Shown: positions 22,290 through 33,199 of the stretch, piece by piece
Layout: each line of letters starts with the position of its first letter
Numbering within the stretch: position 1 is the first letter of the stretch
Source of the DNA: Notamacropus eugenii
Lineage: Eukaryota > Chordata > Mammalia > Diprotodontia > Macropodidae
Assembly: GCF_028372415.1 (NCBI RefSeq)
Contig: NC_092872.1
Coordinates: forward strand, 259,061,008 to 259,125,007
DNA length: 64,000 nt
Direction of reading: 5' to 3'
Made by a program: the position numbers and the translations under genes
The notes under the pieces: generated by a model
Told to the model about the DNA's origin: nothing
Databases searched by the model: none
Seen by the model: only the letters and a program-made list of their open reading frames with translations

Positions 22290-22410
22290 GTAATAATAAT
22301 ATAACATAATAAAAGAAACATAATACAATGTAACAACATTTATATAGAACTTTATTTTTTGAAGTGCTTTACAAATATTTGAAGTTCACAACAACCCTGG
22401 GAGGTTCAAT
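22290..22410 (+). mobile_element. MIR-type SINE head within L2
   Basis: (AAT)n-rich start, AACATTTATATAGAACTTTA, 'gaagtgctttacaaatattt' and TCACAACAACCCTGGGAGG match the left part of the SINE at 5500-5705. Confidence 0.75.
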
Positions 22411-22790
22411 TCTCGTTTCTCAATCTGGCTTCTGACTCCACCACTCAGTCGAAATTTCTTTCTTCAAGGTTATAAGTGATCTCTCAAACATTAAATTCAA
22501 TGATCTTTTCACAGCTTCCTCCTCCTGGATACCTTCCTCTCCCTTGCCTTCCATGGCATTGCTCTCTCGAGTTCTGTTTATATCTGTCTAACTACTCCTT
22601 CTGAAACGCCTTTTCTGGGTCATTATTCCTCTCCCACATCCCTAAGAAGGAGATTCTCTCTAGTCTCCATCTTGGTTCCACTTCTTTTCACATTTTTTTC
22701 CTTGTTGATCTGATAAACTTCTATGGGTTCAACGATCCTACTTAGGTCAATGACCCCCCACATCTATAAATTTAGCCCTTCTCTTTTCCC
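22411..22790 (+). mobile_element. L2 LINE segment (continuation)
   Basis: Resumes with AAGGTTATAAGTGATCTCTC, CCTCCTCCTGGATACCTTCC and 'cttctatgggttcaacgatc', the L2 region that also appears at 9500-9900 and 62350-62640. Confidence 0.7.
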
Positions 22791-23898
22791 TTAAACTCAA
22801 GAAGAAGGAAAAGTCACTTGTGAATGAGACTCCCTGTCTCCTCCCTTTGTAGAGGTGTGATTTTTTCTTAAATCATTTCTCCTCCAGAGCTTTCTTTTCA
22901 ACAATCTCCTTCTCCCCCAACAAAAAATATGGCTCTTTTCCAGGTCTGAAAGTGAAAGTAAGCAGCCTTGAGCATCCTTCTCTTGTCTCACAAGGCAGAT
23001 GAGTCCTGAATATTATTTTCTTTTTCCTTCTAATGAATGGTCATCTTAACTAAATATGCTGCTCAAATTTCCTATCACTTTGTATTGGCAAATCCAAGTT
23101 GAAATTATGAAACTGCTCCATGTGCTTCCTTCTCAGGCTTGTCCCTTCTCCATGTCTTGTCTCTTGCAAACAGAATTGGCCCAGATTTGAAAGGCCATCT
23201 GTACTTCAATACGTTGTCACACACATGCTGAGAAAACACTTGAAACAACCCCATTTACAAAGCTAGCAGTTTAAAAAGGGGCCACAGGCTGTTACTGGAG
23301 GCGAGGAGGGGAGGCAGGAGTAGGCAGCCAGCTTCCCTTCTATCCAGAACTCTCTTAGGGAAATGGGTCAAACAAAAAAGAAAGGGGGATTCATAAGGGG
23401 GACTAGATGGGAGTCCCCCAGGAGAGTTCAGGGGAAGTTTCCCACAAGGTCTCACCAAGGACCTTTTCTCTGCATCTTGGATGGTTGCTGGTAGACTGGA
23501 ATGTCTGGGTCTGGATTCCTGGGGCTCACATCTGTTACTGGTGAGCCACAAGCCAGTTAGTCCTTAGCACAAACAACCCACAGGGGAAAAGTTCAGTATA
23601 GAGACTATGGCCAGCCTTTTCCATTCTCTACCTCTCCACCAAGTTTAAAGGCCACCGTCTTCCATCGGATTCTTAGCGTGACTTCCTCATCTCTTGCCTA
23701 CAAACTCCATTCTTCAAGTTCAGGATGAGTGGCAATTCGGGTAGGTTGCCCTCTGGTCAAGTCCAAAATCTCTTCAGGTCCTAGAGCCTAGGGAATGCTG
23801 GGAAAAATATTTTTAGACTCACAAAACTCCCCTTACCCCACTGCTTTGTGTGCAAGTTTTGTGTTTTTGACTGCATGCTAACAGGTCGGGCATTGCAA
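22791..23898. other. Repeat-poor interval, no gene seen
   Basis: About 1.1 kb without a repeat I can name. A 98-codon minus frame (23255-23551) and a 64-codon minus frame (22797-22991) show no domain. Confidence 0.4.
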
Positions 23899-23899
23899 A

Positions 23900-24145
23900 G
23901 TCTGTCTACTCAACTCCACCTCCTAAAATCCCTACTTTTGTTCTTAGGCTAAGGTCAGGAGACACCTCTTCCATTCAGTCTTCCTTAATTTCCCACTTGC
24001 TCCCTAGCTCCTTTAATTAGCCTGTATTTACTTACTATACTTTGCATCTCTTCCCAGTAGACTGTAAACCATTGATTCCCAGCATTCTCACAATGCCTAC
24101 CACATAGCAGATGCTTAATCAATTTTTGCTTAGTTGAATTGGTTA
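23900..24145 (+). mobile_element. L2 3' end
   Basis: GGAGACACCTCTTCCATTCA, 'gtctgcaatcttcc'-type upstream text with drift, TAGACTGTAAACCATTGATT, then 'accacatagcagatgcttaa' and an ATTTTTGCTTAGTTGAATTG tail. Confidence 0.8.
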
Positions 24146-24570
24146 CATGTCTAGGGAATCTATCTTTCATTTGAACTTTGCACAGGGAATCCCCCATGAC
24201 AAGGATGAACATTTTGGTGAATATTTTTTGTTTTTACAAAATATTTATAAACAGATGATCATTAAACACTTAACTGGGTTGTTGCATTTATGAAGGAATG
24301 ACAAATGTTCCTATCATATGCATGCTTCCTTGTTGTTTGAGAGCATTTAAGTTATGATTTGCTCTACCAAGTGAAATGCATTTTTGGAATTCACAACAAC
24401 AGTAAACACAGTCTGACCTTGTATTTGAAATCTTACCGTAACAGGAAAGGAGCGCTCAGTGTTACATGAACTAGTTTCAGATCTGGAGGCTTCTCACACA
24501 AATTTCTATTCCTTCTGCAGTCATCCAAGTTGTACCCTGTGAACATTAGAATTTAACCCATATCAAGATC
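24146..24570. other. No recognisable feature
   Basis: About 425 bp of AT-rich sequence with no named repeat. Confidence 0.4.
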
Positions 24571-24572
24571 TC

Positions 24573-24805
24573 CACAAGGTGTAGCTAAGTGGTTAAGTGG
24601 ATAGGGCATCTGCCCTGTAGTTAGGAAGACCTGAAATGCAGCCTCATATACTTACTAGCTGTGTGACCCAGGGCAAGTGACTTAACTGTTTGCTTCAGTT
24701 TCCTTATCTATAAAATGAGCTGAAGAAGGAAATGGCAAACCACTCCAGCATCTTTGCCAAGAAAACTGCAAATGGGGTCACAGCGAGTTGGACCTGACTG
24801 AAAAT
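24573..24805 (+). mobile_element. Marsupial tRNA-derived SINE with RTE-like tail
   Basis: tRNA head (GTGGATAGGGCATCTGCCCT), CORE part (AGCTGTGTGACCCAGGGCAA and CAGTTTCCTTATCTATAAAA), and the marsupial-specific tail: GAAGGAAATGGCAAACCACT, CAGCATCTTTGCCAAGAAAA, AAATGGGGTCACAGCGAGTT and GGACCTGACTGAAAATGA. The tail resembles the end of the RTE LINE that begins at the next base, consistent with SINE use of RTE enzymes. Confidence 0.9.
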
Positions 24806-25142
24806 GAAGACTTTTGAGAGTCCCTTGAATAGTAATGAGATCAAATAAGTCAGTATTTAAAGAAATTAAGTCAGATTCTTCATTGAAAGAACAAATTCTG
24901 AAGCTGAAGTTTAAATGTTTTGGTCACATAAAGAGAAGACAGGACTCATTGGAAAAGACCCTAGTGTTGGGAAAGATTGAAGGCAAAAGGAGAAGGGGAT
25001 AAAAGAGGATGAGACAGGGTCATGGAAGCAATGAACATGAGCTTGGACAGATTTTGGGAGATAGTGGAGGATACATGGGCCTAACATGTCTATGGGGTTA
25101 TGAAAAGTTAGACATGACTGAACAACAAACAATAGGTGTCCA
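24806..25142 (+). mobile_element. RTE (BovB-related) LINE 3' end
   Basis: Matches the 3' ORF end and UTR of a BovB-like RTE: GACTTTTGAGAGTCCCTTGA, TTGGTCACATAAAGAGAAGA, GGACTCATTGGAAAAGACCC, 'agcttggacagattttggga' and a terminal TTAGACATGACTGAACAACA. No intact ORF. The SINE directly upstream ends in a similar sequence. Confidence 0.85.
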
Positions 25143-25298
25143 CAACAAAGGAGCCATCAGACTCCTGTAAGTACATTGGCTGAAAATATGATGTATAGGA
25201 CAGACTTTCTTTAACCCCAAAACATCAAGAATGTGAATCTTAGCTCTTACTCAAGATACTTCTTCCCTCTTAAATTGTCTTCTGCCTTCCCTAGGTGC

Positions 25299-25542
25299 CT
25301 ATATGTTTAACTTTTTTTTCAGTTATATCCATGGTTTTGTGATCCCATTTGGGGTTTTCTTGGTAGATACTGGAGTGGTTTGCCATTTCCTCTTCCGGAA
25401 GAGGAAGCTAAGGCAAACAGGGGTAAGTGACTTGACCAGGCTCACACAGCTAGTAAGTGTCCAGTCTGGATTTGGATTCAAGTCTTCCTGACTCTAGCTT
25501 GACATGCTATCTACTGTGCCACTTAGCTGCCCAAGGCGCCTA
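25299..25542 (-). mobile_element. tRNA-derived SINE with RTE-like tail, minus strand
   Basis: On the plus strand the tail comes first (CCATTTGGGGTTTTCTTGGT, GATACTGGAGTGGTTTGCCA), then GTAAGTGACTTGACCAGGCT and the tRNA end CTACTGTGCCACTTAGCTGC. Nearly full length. Confidence 0.9.
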
Positions 25543-26085
25543 CCTAGACTTCTCTATTTGTATGGCCACCTGGTGGAGTTTCCCCCAAAGAGGAAAGGAC
25601 TCAAGGTTGCTAGAAGTAAGTCTCTCCCAATACCTCTTTTGGTCTACAGACTTACAGTCTGGGAAGAGACCCGGGAGGGGTCCCTACCTGGCAAGAAGAA
25701 AATATTCAGCATTCAAAGTAGAATCCTCTCTCCTGGACCTACACAATTCATATATCTTACAGTACCAGCTCAGGGCAAGTTTATAGCCTCCTCCTCCTGA
25801 CTCTGTATCCCCTTAGTTTGATTCCCATTTAGTTCTAGGATCTCCTCTTCTTGGTGCCCTTCATCTGGTGGCAATTCCTTGATGCACATGGTTCCCTGGA
25901 AGGGTCATATGGGTGTACAGTCTGCTGTCCAGGACAAGGAGGAAGAATTTGGATGTATCCCCTTGCCTTTTCATCCTCTGTATCCTCTGTGCCAGTCCCC
26001 TAAACCTCTGTGTAGCCATCTTCCAAAGGTCAATCACAAGGGCACAGTTTAGGTGGACCAACTAGCCATGTTGTCATGAGAGGGA
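25543..26085. other. No recognisable feature
   Basis: Overlapping plus frames of 109 and 98 codons span 25457-25800 and run from the SINE into unique-looking sequence. Neither has a domain. Confidence 0.45.
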
Positions 26086-26087
26086 TT

Positions 26088-26275
26088 GTTGTATAGTGGG
26101 AGGGTGAGGAATCTGGAGTCAAGAAGACTTAAATTCAAATTTCACTTATGGTTTCTTGGTCTTGGCCTTCTTATCTGTAAAATATAAATTATAGTACCTG
26201 ACTCTCATAGATTATTGTCAGAATTAAGTAAGATAATGTATAAAAGAGCTTTGCCAACCTTTAATTTATATATAA
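26088..26275 (+). mobile_element. CORE-SINE (MIR-like)
   Basis: GGAATCTGGAGTCAAGAAGA, 'aaattcaaatttcacttatg', CTTCTTATCTGTAAAATATA and AGATAATGTATAAAAGAGC in order. Diverged. Confidence 0.7.
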
Positions 26276-26289
26276 CTTACTATTATAAG

Positions 26290-26425
26290 CCTGTATAGCT
26301 CCAGAACTGGGAAAAATCTTAAAGGTCTTCTAGACCAAGCCCATCATTTTACAAGTATGGAAACTGAGGCTCAAAGAGGTAAAGTACCTTAACCAAAGTC
26401 ATACAAATAATCAATCTTTAAATAC
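26290..26425 (+). mobile_element. MIR-type SINE
   Basis: 'aaaaatcttaaaggtcttct', CATCATTTTACAAGTATGGA, AACTGAGGCTCAAAGAGGTA and AACCAAAGTCATACAAATAA. Confidence 0.75.
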
Positions 26426-26696
26426 AAATTATCATTAATTTGTTTTCCTTGATAAAGAAGTTTCCTTGGCAAGGCAAGTTTATTCTCATTCAAGTCAATA
26501 TAATCCATGTCAGAAAAAAGGATCCCATCATGGAGCACTAACGATCTATGACAATGTCTGGGTATACCAACTACATAGTCTCAACCCTTAGTCAATTATG
26601 TCACCATAATGACATGGTTTATTGTAGGGATTCACGTACAAAAATCTGATTATTCCTTTCTTCTACTGTTATCAAGAATGTTATCAATATGTATTT

Positions 26697-26885
26697 TGTT
26701 GTTGTTTAGTTACTTTCAGTCACATCTGACCCTTTGTTATCTCATTTGGGGTTTTCATGGTAAAGATACTGGAGCGGTTTGCTGTTTTGTTCTCCAGCTC
26801 ATTTTACAGATGAAGAAAATGAGGCAAACAGGGTAAAGTGACTTGCCCAGGGTCACATAGCTAATAAGAGTCTGAAGCTGGTAGC
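26697..26885 (-). mobile_element. tRNA-derived SINE, minus strand, head truncated
   Basis: GTTGTTTAGTTACTTTCAGT, TCATTTGGGGTTTTCATGGT, GATACTGGAGCGGTTTGCTG and AGTGACTTGCCCAGGGTCAC give the tail and CORE. The tRNA head is missing at the right. Confidence 0.85.
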
Positions 26886-27530
26886 AGATTTTTGTTAAAG
26901 ACTTTAGATAGGGGTAAGTAGGTGAATGCATCATAGTTAAATATTGCTTTTTTTCTCAATCACATTTTATGGTAAAGATATGGTGCCTATTTTATTTTTT
27001 ATAGTTTTCTCCTTTTTGAGACACCATTGTTGCCTTTAAAATGGTCAACTCCAATTTGATTTCCACTGAATTCATTTCATCAGGTCCAGTTGCTTTCCCC
27101 AGCTCAGTTGAGTACTATTTCTACTTTCTAATCACATCAGTTTTCTAAGATATTCGATTCCATTTGTGGCGAATTTACTGTCATTGTTAATGAAAATAAA
27201 TGATTACAGAAACGTTGGCCCATTGTTCCATTTTGCATCTATTTGTTGTTTTCCTTTCAGTTTTATCTCTAAATGAACTTGGGCTGATTTGATTCAGGTG
27301 GGTCTAATGTCTCGCCCTCTGCTGGCTCATTCCTTTTTTCATTAATTTTTGCTGCTTAGTGAGGGCAGTGGTACTCAGAATCTTCCATCCTCCTCCTCCT
27401 CTTACTAACAAATTTATTGTAATCCTTGGTTGCCAAGTCTTTCTGCTTCTCTCTTGTGATTGAGCTGACTGCAGAGCTCCTTGGGATTCATCACAGAGAT
27501 TGTTTCTATTTCAGTTAAAATTCTGTAATA
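26886..27530. other. Unassigned interval ending in L1 target site
   Basis: No repeat I can name in about 630 bp. Its last 14 bases (27517-27530) are the left TSD of the following L1, preceded by TT to make a TT/AAAA nick site. Confidence 0.5.
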
Positions 27531-28553
27531 TGTACAACAATATAAGTCATTTCCCAGTTGAACAAATGGTCAAAGGATATGAACAGACAATTTGCAGAGG
27601 AAGAAATTAGAGATATCTATAATCATATGAAAAAATGCTCTAAATCACTTTTGATTAGAGAGATGCAAATCAAAACAACTCCGAGGTACCACGTCACACC
27701 TATTAGATTGGCAAACATGACAGAAAAATGATAAATGCTGGAGAGGATGTGGGAGAGTTGGAACACTAATTCATTGTTAGTGGAGCTGTGAGCTCATCCA
27801 ACCATTCTGGAGAGCAGTTTGGAACTGTGCCCAAAGGGATACAAAAATGTGCATACCCTTTGACCCAGTAGTATCACTTCTAGGACTGTATCCCCAAGAG
27901 ATCATAAAAATGGGGAAGGGTCCCACATGTACAAAAATATTTATAGCGGCTCTTTGTAGTTGCCAAAAACTGGAAATCAAGGAGATGGCCATCAATTGGG
28001 GAATGGCTGAATAGATTATGGTATATGAATGTAATGGAATGCTATTGTGCCATAAGAAATGATGAACAAGAAGACTTCAGAGAGGCCTGGAAAGACTTAT
28101 ATGATCTGATGCTGAGCAAAAGCAGCAGAACCAGGAGAACTCTGTGCACAGCAACAACCACAGTGTGCTAGAGTTTTTTCTGGTAGACTTGGATCTTCAT
28201 AGCAATGCAAGGACATAAAAAAAAATTCCCAATGGTCTTCTAAGGCAAAATGCCTTCCACATTCAGAGAAAGAACTATGGAATTCAGTCTCAAAATGTAG
28301 CAAATCATTTTTTTTCTGTGTATGTGTATCATGTTTTGGTTTGTTATATGATTTCTCCCATTTATTTTAGCTCTTCTACACAGCGTGACTATAGTGAAAA
28401 TGTATTCAATAGGAATGTATGTGTAGATCCTATATAGAATTGCATGTCACCTTGGGGAGGAAGGTGGGTAGTGGGGGGCAAGTAGGGGGAAAAATCTAAG
28501 TTCTATGGTAGTGATTGTAGAACATTAAAAATAAATAAAATGAATTTGTTAAA
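27531..28553 (+). mobile_element. 5'-truncated L1 with 14-bp TSD
   Basis: Plus-strand L1 carrying the ORF2 C-terminus and 3' UTR. Recognisable blocks are GTCAAAGGATATGAACAGAC, 'agatgcaaatcaaaacaact', GGCAAACATGACAGAAAAAT, ATACCCTTTGACCCAGTAGT, GGAATGGCTGAATAGATTAT and a GGGAGGAAGGTGGGTAG run before an A-rich end. ORF2 is broken by several stops and lacks endonuclease and RT. AAAATTCTGTAATA occurs at 27517-27530 and again at 28554-28567. The first copy follows TT, the classic TT/AAAA L1 endonuclease site. Confidence 0.9.
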
Positions 28554-28567
28554 AAAATTCTGTAATA
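28554..28567. repeat. Right TSD of the L1
   Basis: A perfect 14-bp copy of 27517-27530. Confidence 0.9.
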
Positions 28568-28573
28568 AATGTC

Positions 28574-29355
28574 TGTTAGGGGCCTTTGGAAAATGTCCAG
28601 ATTGCCCAACATGAAGGTCCTGTGAAGGGGTTTGACTGGACACGCCCAGAGTTCCTAATGTGGAGTCACCTTGCTCCCGGGAGAAGTTCCCCACCCATTC
28701 TGCATTTTTCTACCACTTGGGTAGGAATAGCTTTCCAGAAATGGGTCTGGGGGTATTTGTGTTTGTTCTCTATGATTTGGCCTCAGTTTTGAGAATCCAG
28801 TGGTCATTCATTCTAAACTTGAGAGTTCAAGCCATGTTGACTTTGGAACCAGGATCCCAGGAAGGATGTGGTGGTCAGCTAGCCTGGCAGGAAAACCCTG
28901 GGAAGGCAACGTGCCTGGGACTCAAGTCTGAAGGGGGTTTTTAGCCTTGGAATCTGGACTATGTCCTATAGAAACTGAACTAAGCTATGAACCTAATCCC
29001 TTCCCCGGAGAGTGAGAAGGTTGGTGCAAGGAAGAAGGGAGACTGTTACTTGTTTTGGAGGAGTGAGTTTGTATGTTTGTGATTATACTGTTGGGAATAA
29101 ATACTCCATCGTAAAAGCTAATACAATTGTTAGTGCTTAAATGGAACTGAGGTGCAAGACTTCGCCCTTTAGCCTTGGGGGAATCCCATTTGTAGGGTCT
29201 GGAATCATTAGCACTTAGCCTAAATACCTTAAATCCCTTTATGTGTTCCTGAGGGTCCTGGTGGAGGAATGAAATCTGACCTACCTGGTCTCCCAGTAGT
29301 GAGAGACAGAGTATTCAAAAGGGGCCTCTGGACATTGCTAGATCAACTCCTTACA
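28574..29355 (+). mobile_element. Candidate solo LTR of an endogenous retrovirus
   Basis: A 782-bp stretch begins TGTTAGG and ends CCTTACA, a near-perfect short inverted TG...CA terminus. It contains an AATAAA at 29096-29101, roughly two thirds of the way in, as LTRs often do. It has no ORF and no resemblance to the surrounding LINEs. The flanking 4 bp match 3 of 4 (TGTC/TGTT), so a TSD is not established. No internal retroviral sequence or second LTR was recognised. It could also be unique DNA with chance termini. Confidence 0.35.
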
Positions 29356-29770
29356 TGTTAATATTAAGAATGACTATCTCTAGTTACGTTCATTTCTCAT
29401 TTTTCAGAATTACAGGTTTTTTAAAACATAGGTCAGTTTGAAACAGTTACATACAGTGTCTTCCTATCTCTATCTTTTTTTTTTCTAAATTGGTATCAAT
29501 TTTGACTTTTTCTTTAACCAATCCATGATCTCACTAGACAGATCCGTGTTTCTGAAATGACTTCCATATTGATAACCAGTTTGTTTCCTGTCTTTTAACA
29601 CATAGTCTAGGTCATTTTTATGGCTGTGACATTCATCACTTGCCATGGATTGTCCTTTCTAGTTAGTGCTTTCTTGAATGAAGATGTCATTGGTTCTCTT
29701 TAAAAGATGTATAACAACCATTAGTGATGCTAAATACTTCATTTCTTAACCCTGAGTCATATTCTCCAAC
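29356..29770 (-). mobile_element. Possible LINE remnant, minus strand
   Basis: Text such as TCTTTAACCAATCCATGATC, 'cactagacagatccgtgttt' and GTCATTTTTATGGCTGTGAC looks like decayed antisense LINE ORF sequence, perhaps RTE. I cannot place it firmly. Confidence 0.3.
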
Positions 29771-29772
29771 AC

Positions 29773-29773
29773 A

Positions 29774-29813
<40 letters not shown>
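29773..29813. repeat. (CA)n microsatellite
   Basis: CA dinucleotide array of about 19 units. Confidence 0.95.
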
Positions 29814-29814
<1 letters not shown>

Positions 29815-29869
29815 TTAAACTAACTTCCCCCTGCACTTTCCTTCACATTGCTATCAGCAAGGATGAAGG

Positions 29870-30165
29870 CATATATTGATTTGGCTTAGAGAATTGGGTG
29901 AACAAATTATGGTCTCTGAATGTGATGGATTACCATTGGGCTGTAAGAAATGAAGAAACAGATGATTTCAAAGAGATGTGGAAAAAGGTAAACAAACTGA
30001 TATGGAGTGAAGTGAGCCGAACCAGGAAGGCAATTTATACTGAAATATCAATATTATGAAAATGAACAATTTTCAAGATGTTTAAAATGCTGAAGAATGA
30101 AATTAGTAGAATCAGGAGAACAATTTATACAATAGCACTGTGAAACAAACAACTTTGAATGCTAT
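29870..30165 (+). mobile_element. L1 ORF2 C-terminal fragment
   Basis: TGGTCTCTGAATGTGATGGA, 'gggctgtaagaaatgaagaa', AGTGAAGTGAGCCGAACCAG and GAGAACAATTTATACAATAG match the L1 region just before the ORF2 stop. The AACCAGGA...CAATTTATAC block occurs twice (about 30016-30040 and 30109-30131). Confidence 0.7.
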
Positions 30166-30715
30166 AAGACCTCTGATCTATGGAAGGCCAACACTAGTTC
30201 TGGTTTTGCAATCAGAATTCCAGGTATTCCAGTCATTGATTTCAGGTAATAGAAGCTCTGCTAAATTCTCCCAGCCAAATACAATACTTTACCAGTCAAA
30301 ATTTTCAGTCATTTACACAGATTTCAATCTGTGTGACAGTGCTTGTATTCCAAGTCTATTTGAATTCTACCAGTAACATTTTCAAACACTGATTCAAATG
30401 TGTTACTAACATCCACACATGTAATTTCTACTGTATCCCCACCAATTTAAAAGCCATCAAAACAAACTACCAAGTGTTGCCTGGCAAACTTTGTTTCTAT
30501 TTTTATAATGCATGATGTTTAAAGCTTAAGACTTACTATTCTAAGGAAATTTTACACCTTTTTCTATTTTCTTGACATTATTTCACTAATATTAACTTTA
30601 CCCTTCTAAAGAAGCAATTTATAGCATCACACTTGTCTTTTAAAAACAAGTATTTTAGTAATTTCTCTTCTATTCCTCCAATTTTATGATATACCCGTAA
30701 TTCTAAAATAATTAT
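30166..30715. other. No recognisable feature (AT-rich)
   Basis: About 550 bp of AT-rich sequence. The plus frame of 78 codons is not recognisable. Confidence 0.4.
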
Positions 30716-30717
30716 AT

Positions 30718-30945
30718 GTAGGTGGTACAGCACTGATCTTGGAGTCAAAAAGACTTGGGTTTGAATTCAACATCAAACCCTTCCTAGCCTTGTAATTCCG
30801 AGCAAATTATTTTGACTTCTGTCTGCCTTGGTTTTCCCATCTGTAAAATGGGGATAAAATTCTCTCAGGATTGTTGTGAGCATCAAATAAGATAATATTT
30901 CTAAAGCCTTTTGAAAATCTTAGAGTGCTATGTAAATACAAGCTG
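30718..30945 (+). mobile_element. tRNA-derived CORE-SINE
   Basis: GATCTTGGAGTCAAAAAGAC, GGTTTGAATTCAACATC (B-box region), TTTTCCCATCTGTAAAATGG and GATTGTTGTGAGCATCAAAT in order, ending with TAGAGTGCTATGTAAATAC. Confidence 0.85.
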
Positions 30946-31440
30946 TCATTATGATTATATTCTGCAAGGGTCTCTTGAGAAGACTGCCATATCATCATGG
31001 TACTTTGGGCTCAGATAGACTTACTCATTGAGAGTGAGTCCTGAACCTCTTGGTCCAGGAGTCCATTTATGCCCATGAAGCTTAGGGACATCTTTGAGGC
31101 TGGAGGCTGAGAAAACAGTACTTTCAGCTCAACTGGCTCATGACAAGCAGTATTCTCTATCTGCTAGGATGGTGCTACAAAAGATGACCTTTCAACCCAA
31201 TGCTTTTATTCAAATATAAAAAAGATATTTTTAAAAAATCCACCCATGCAATTGTTTATAGAATATTAAATGTCAAAGAATAATAGTAGGATAACAAGTG
31301 GCGCTAGGGCTGCTTCTCTCTGAATTGCTTTGAAAAAGATGAAGAAAATGAGATAGAAATACTAATTCACACTGCACTTTGAGCATTGTTGAGCTGACTC
31401 TGAACAATAACCCTCCAATTATTATTTTCTTAATTCTTTA
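30946..31440. other. No recognisable feature
   Basis: About 500 bp with no named repeat and no significant frame. Confidence 0.4.
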
Positions 31441-31444
31441 TTTT

Positions 31445-31505
31445 TTAAGAACTTTAACTATTTTTAAACTTTAACTATTTTTAAGAACTTTAACTATTTA
31501 ACTAT
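31445..31505. repeat. Short tandem repeat of about 20 bp, three units
   Basis: An AACTTTAACTATTTTTAA unit recurs three times with small length changes. Confidence 0.8.
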
Positions 31506-31862
31506 TGTGTCTTTAATTTGTCTTGGTACATTAATTTCCATATATTACATGCATTTTATAGTTATTTTAATGGTATTTCCATTTTTTATGACTGCTACAG
31601 AAAATGTTAATTATTTTTGTATCTTCCTACCTTATTAAAGTTATAAATTATCTCAATTAGTGTCTGATTATTTGTTGTGATTATCTCCAATTAAAGAAAA
31701 TGTTGTCTCTCTTCTTTGTCTACATATATGTAAAATTTCTTTTTCTTTTCTTATTTTTATTGCTATCATTTTTAGAATTATGATGAATGATAGTGAGTGA
31801 GAAAACATCTTTGCTTTGCCCCTGTATTTATCAGATAAGCTTCTAGTGTTTTCTATTTGGGA
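31506..31862 (-). mobile_element. Old L1 fragment (reverse transcriptase region), minus strand
   Basis: 'ttattgctatcatttttaga', AAAACATCTTTGCTTTGCCC and CAGATAAGCTTCTAGTG match the antisense of L1 ORF2 just downstream of the FADD motif. Decayed. Confidence 0.55.
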
Positions 31863-31872
31863 TGTAGTGGGT

Positions 31873-32856
31873 ACTGGTCAATGAGAGCATGACCATTAGA
31901 GAATCTACCTTGAAAGGAGGTCTCCGATGGAGGATCCTGGGGATCAGTACTTGGTTTTGTGTTATTTAATATTTTTCAGTGACTTGGATAAAGGTGTATG
32001 TAGCATACTCACCAAATTTGCAGATGACACTGAGCTAAGGAGAGGGAGCTCACACATTGGTTGACAAATTCAGGATCCAAAAAATGTTGACAGGCTAGAA
32101 CATTGGTATTAATAGAATAAGATGAAATTTAATAAAGATGAATTTAAAGTCTTAAACAGGTTAAAAATTTAGCTTAAATATATGATGAGAGAGATGTGAC
32201 TAGAGAGTAAGTTATAAAAAAAAGATCTGGGAGTTTTGGTGTACTGCAAGCTTGGTATAAGTGAGCATTCTGATGTAACAGCCAAAAAAGAAAGCTAATA
32301 TGATTTTAAGTTGCATGAAAAAAAGTATGATTTCTAGCACTAGGGAGGTGATAGTCCTTCTATCTTGGTCAGACCATATCTAGAGTATTATATTTGGTTC
32401 CTAGTATAACAATTTAGGAAGAATATTGAGAAGTTGGAGAATATTTAGAAAAGTATGCCTGAGATAGTAAAAAGCTTTGAGTTGATGCCATAGGTATGCC
32501 AATTGAAGGCACTGGAGAAGGAAAGATCTATTCAGGGATGGGGGTATATCTCCTTTCTACTTGAATAAGAACAGGCCTACAAACAATAGACCATAGGGTC
32601 ACAGCATACATTCAAGAAGAGACCTCTGAGGCTCTCTAATCCAATTCCTTGATTTTATAGATGAAGAAATGGAGTACAGGGAGATTAAGTCACTTGCTCA
32701 AACTCACTCAGGTTTTAGTATCCAAGGAAGAATTTGAGATGGAATTGAAAAAGAGACAAATTTAAGCTTAATGAAAAGGAAAACTTCTTGACAATAAGAA
32801 CTATACAAAAGCTGAATAGGTTGCCTTCAGAAATTCTGAGTTCCTCCTGATCAATG
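31873..32856 (+). mobile_element. CR1/L3-type LINE, RT C-terminal part and 3' region
   Basis: Preserves the CR1 RT motif C region: CAGTGACTTGGATAAAGGTG, then ACCAAATTTGCAGATGACAC encoding TKFADDT. It continues with CATTCTGATGTAACAGCC, GGGAGGTGATAGTCCTTCTA and TATCTAGAGTATTATATTTG, and late 3' blocks 'gaaaacttcttgacaataag' and AGGTTGCCTTCAGAAATTCT. Several frameshifts are present. A MIR is nested at about 32590-32750. The copy ends abruptly where L1 poly(T) begins at about 32862. Confidence 0.85.
32590..32750 (+). mobile_element. MIR-type SINE nested in CR1
   Basis: CATAGGGTCACAGCATACAT, 'tgattttatagatgaagaaa', AGATTAAGTCACTTGCTCAA in the MIR order. CR1 sequence continues on both sides. Confidence 0.7.
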
Positions 32857-33199
32857 TTTTTTTTTTCTTTTTTTTAAAAGACTATTTTAACATTCATTTT
32901 TTAAAAATCTGGAGTTCCAATTTCTTTTCTTTCCTGTGACTCTCCCTTAACCATTGAAAAATCAAGAAATATGAAATCAATTATATATATGAAGTCACGC
33001 AAAACATTTCCATATTAGCCATGTTGCAAAAAAAGGCAAGAAAAATAAATTAAGTAAAAAAGCATGCTTTAATATGCACTCACAGTTCATCATTTCTCTT
33101 TCTGGAGGTGGATAGCACTTTTGATCATGGGTCCTTTGGCATTGTCTTGAATCATTATTTTGATTAGAGTAGCTAAGCCTTTCACAGCTTATCATAGTT

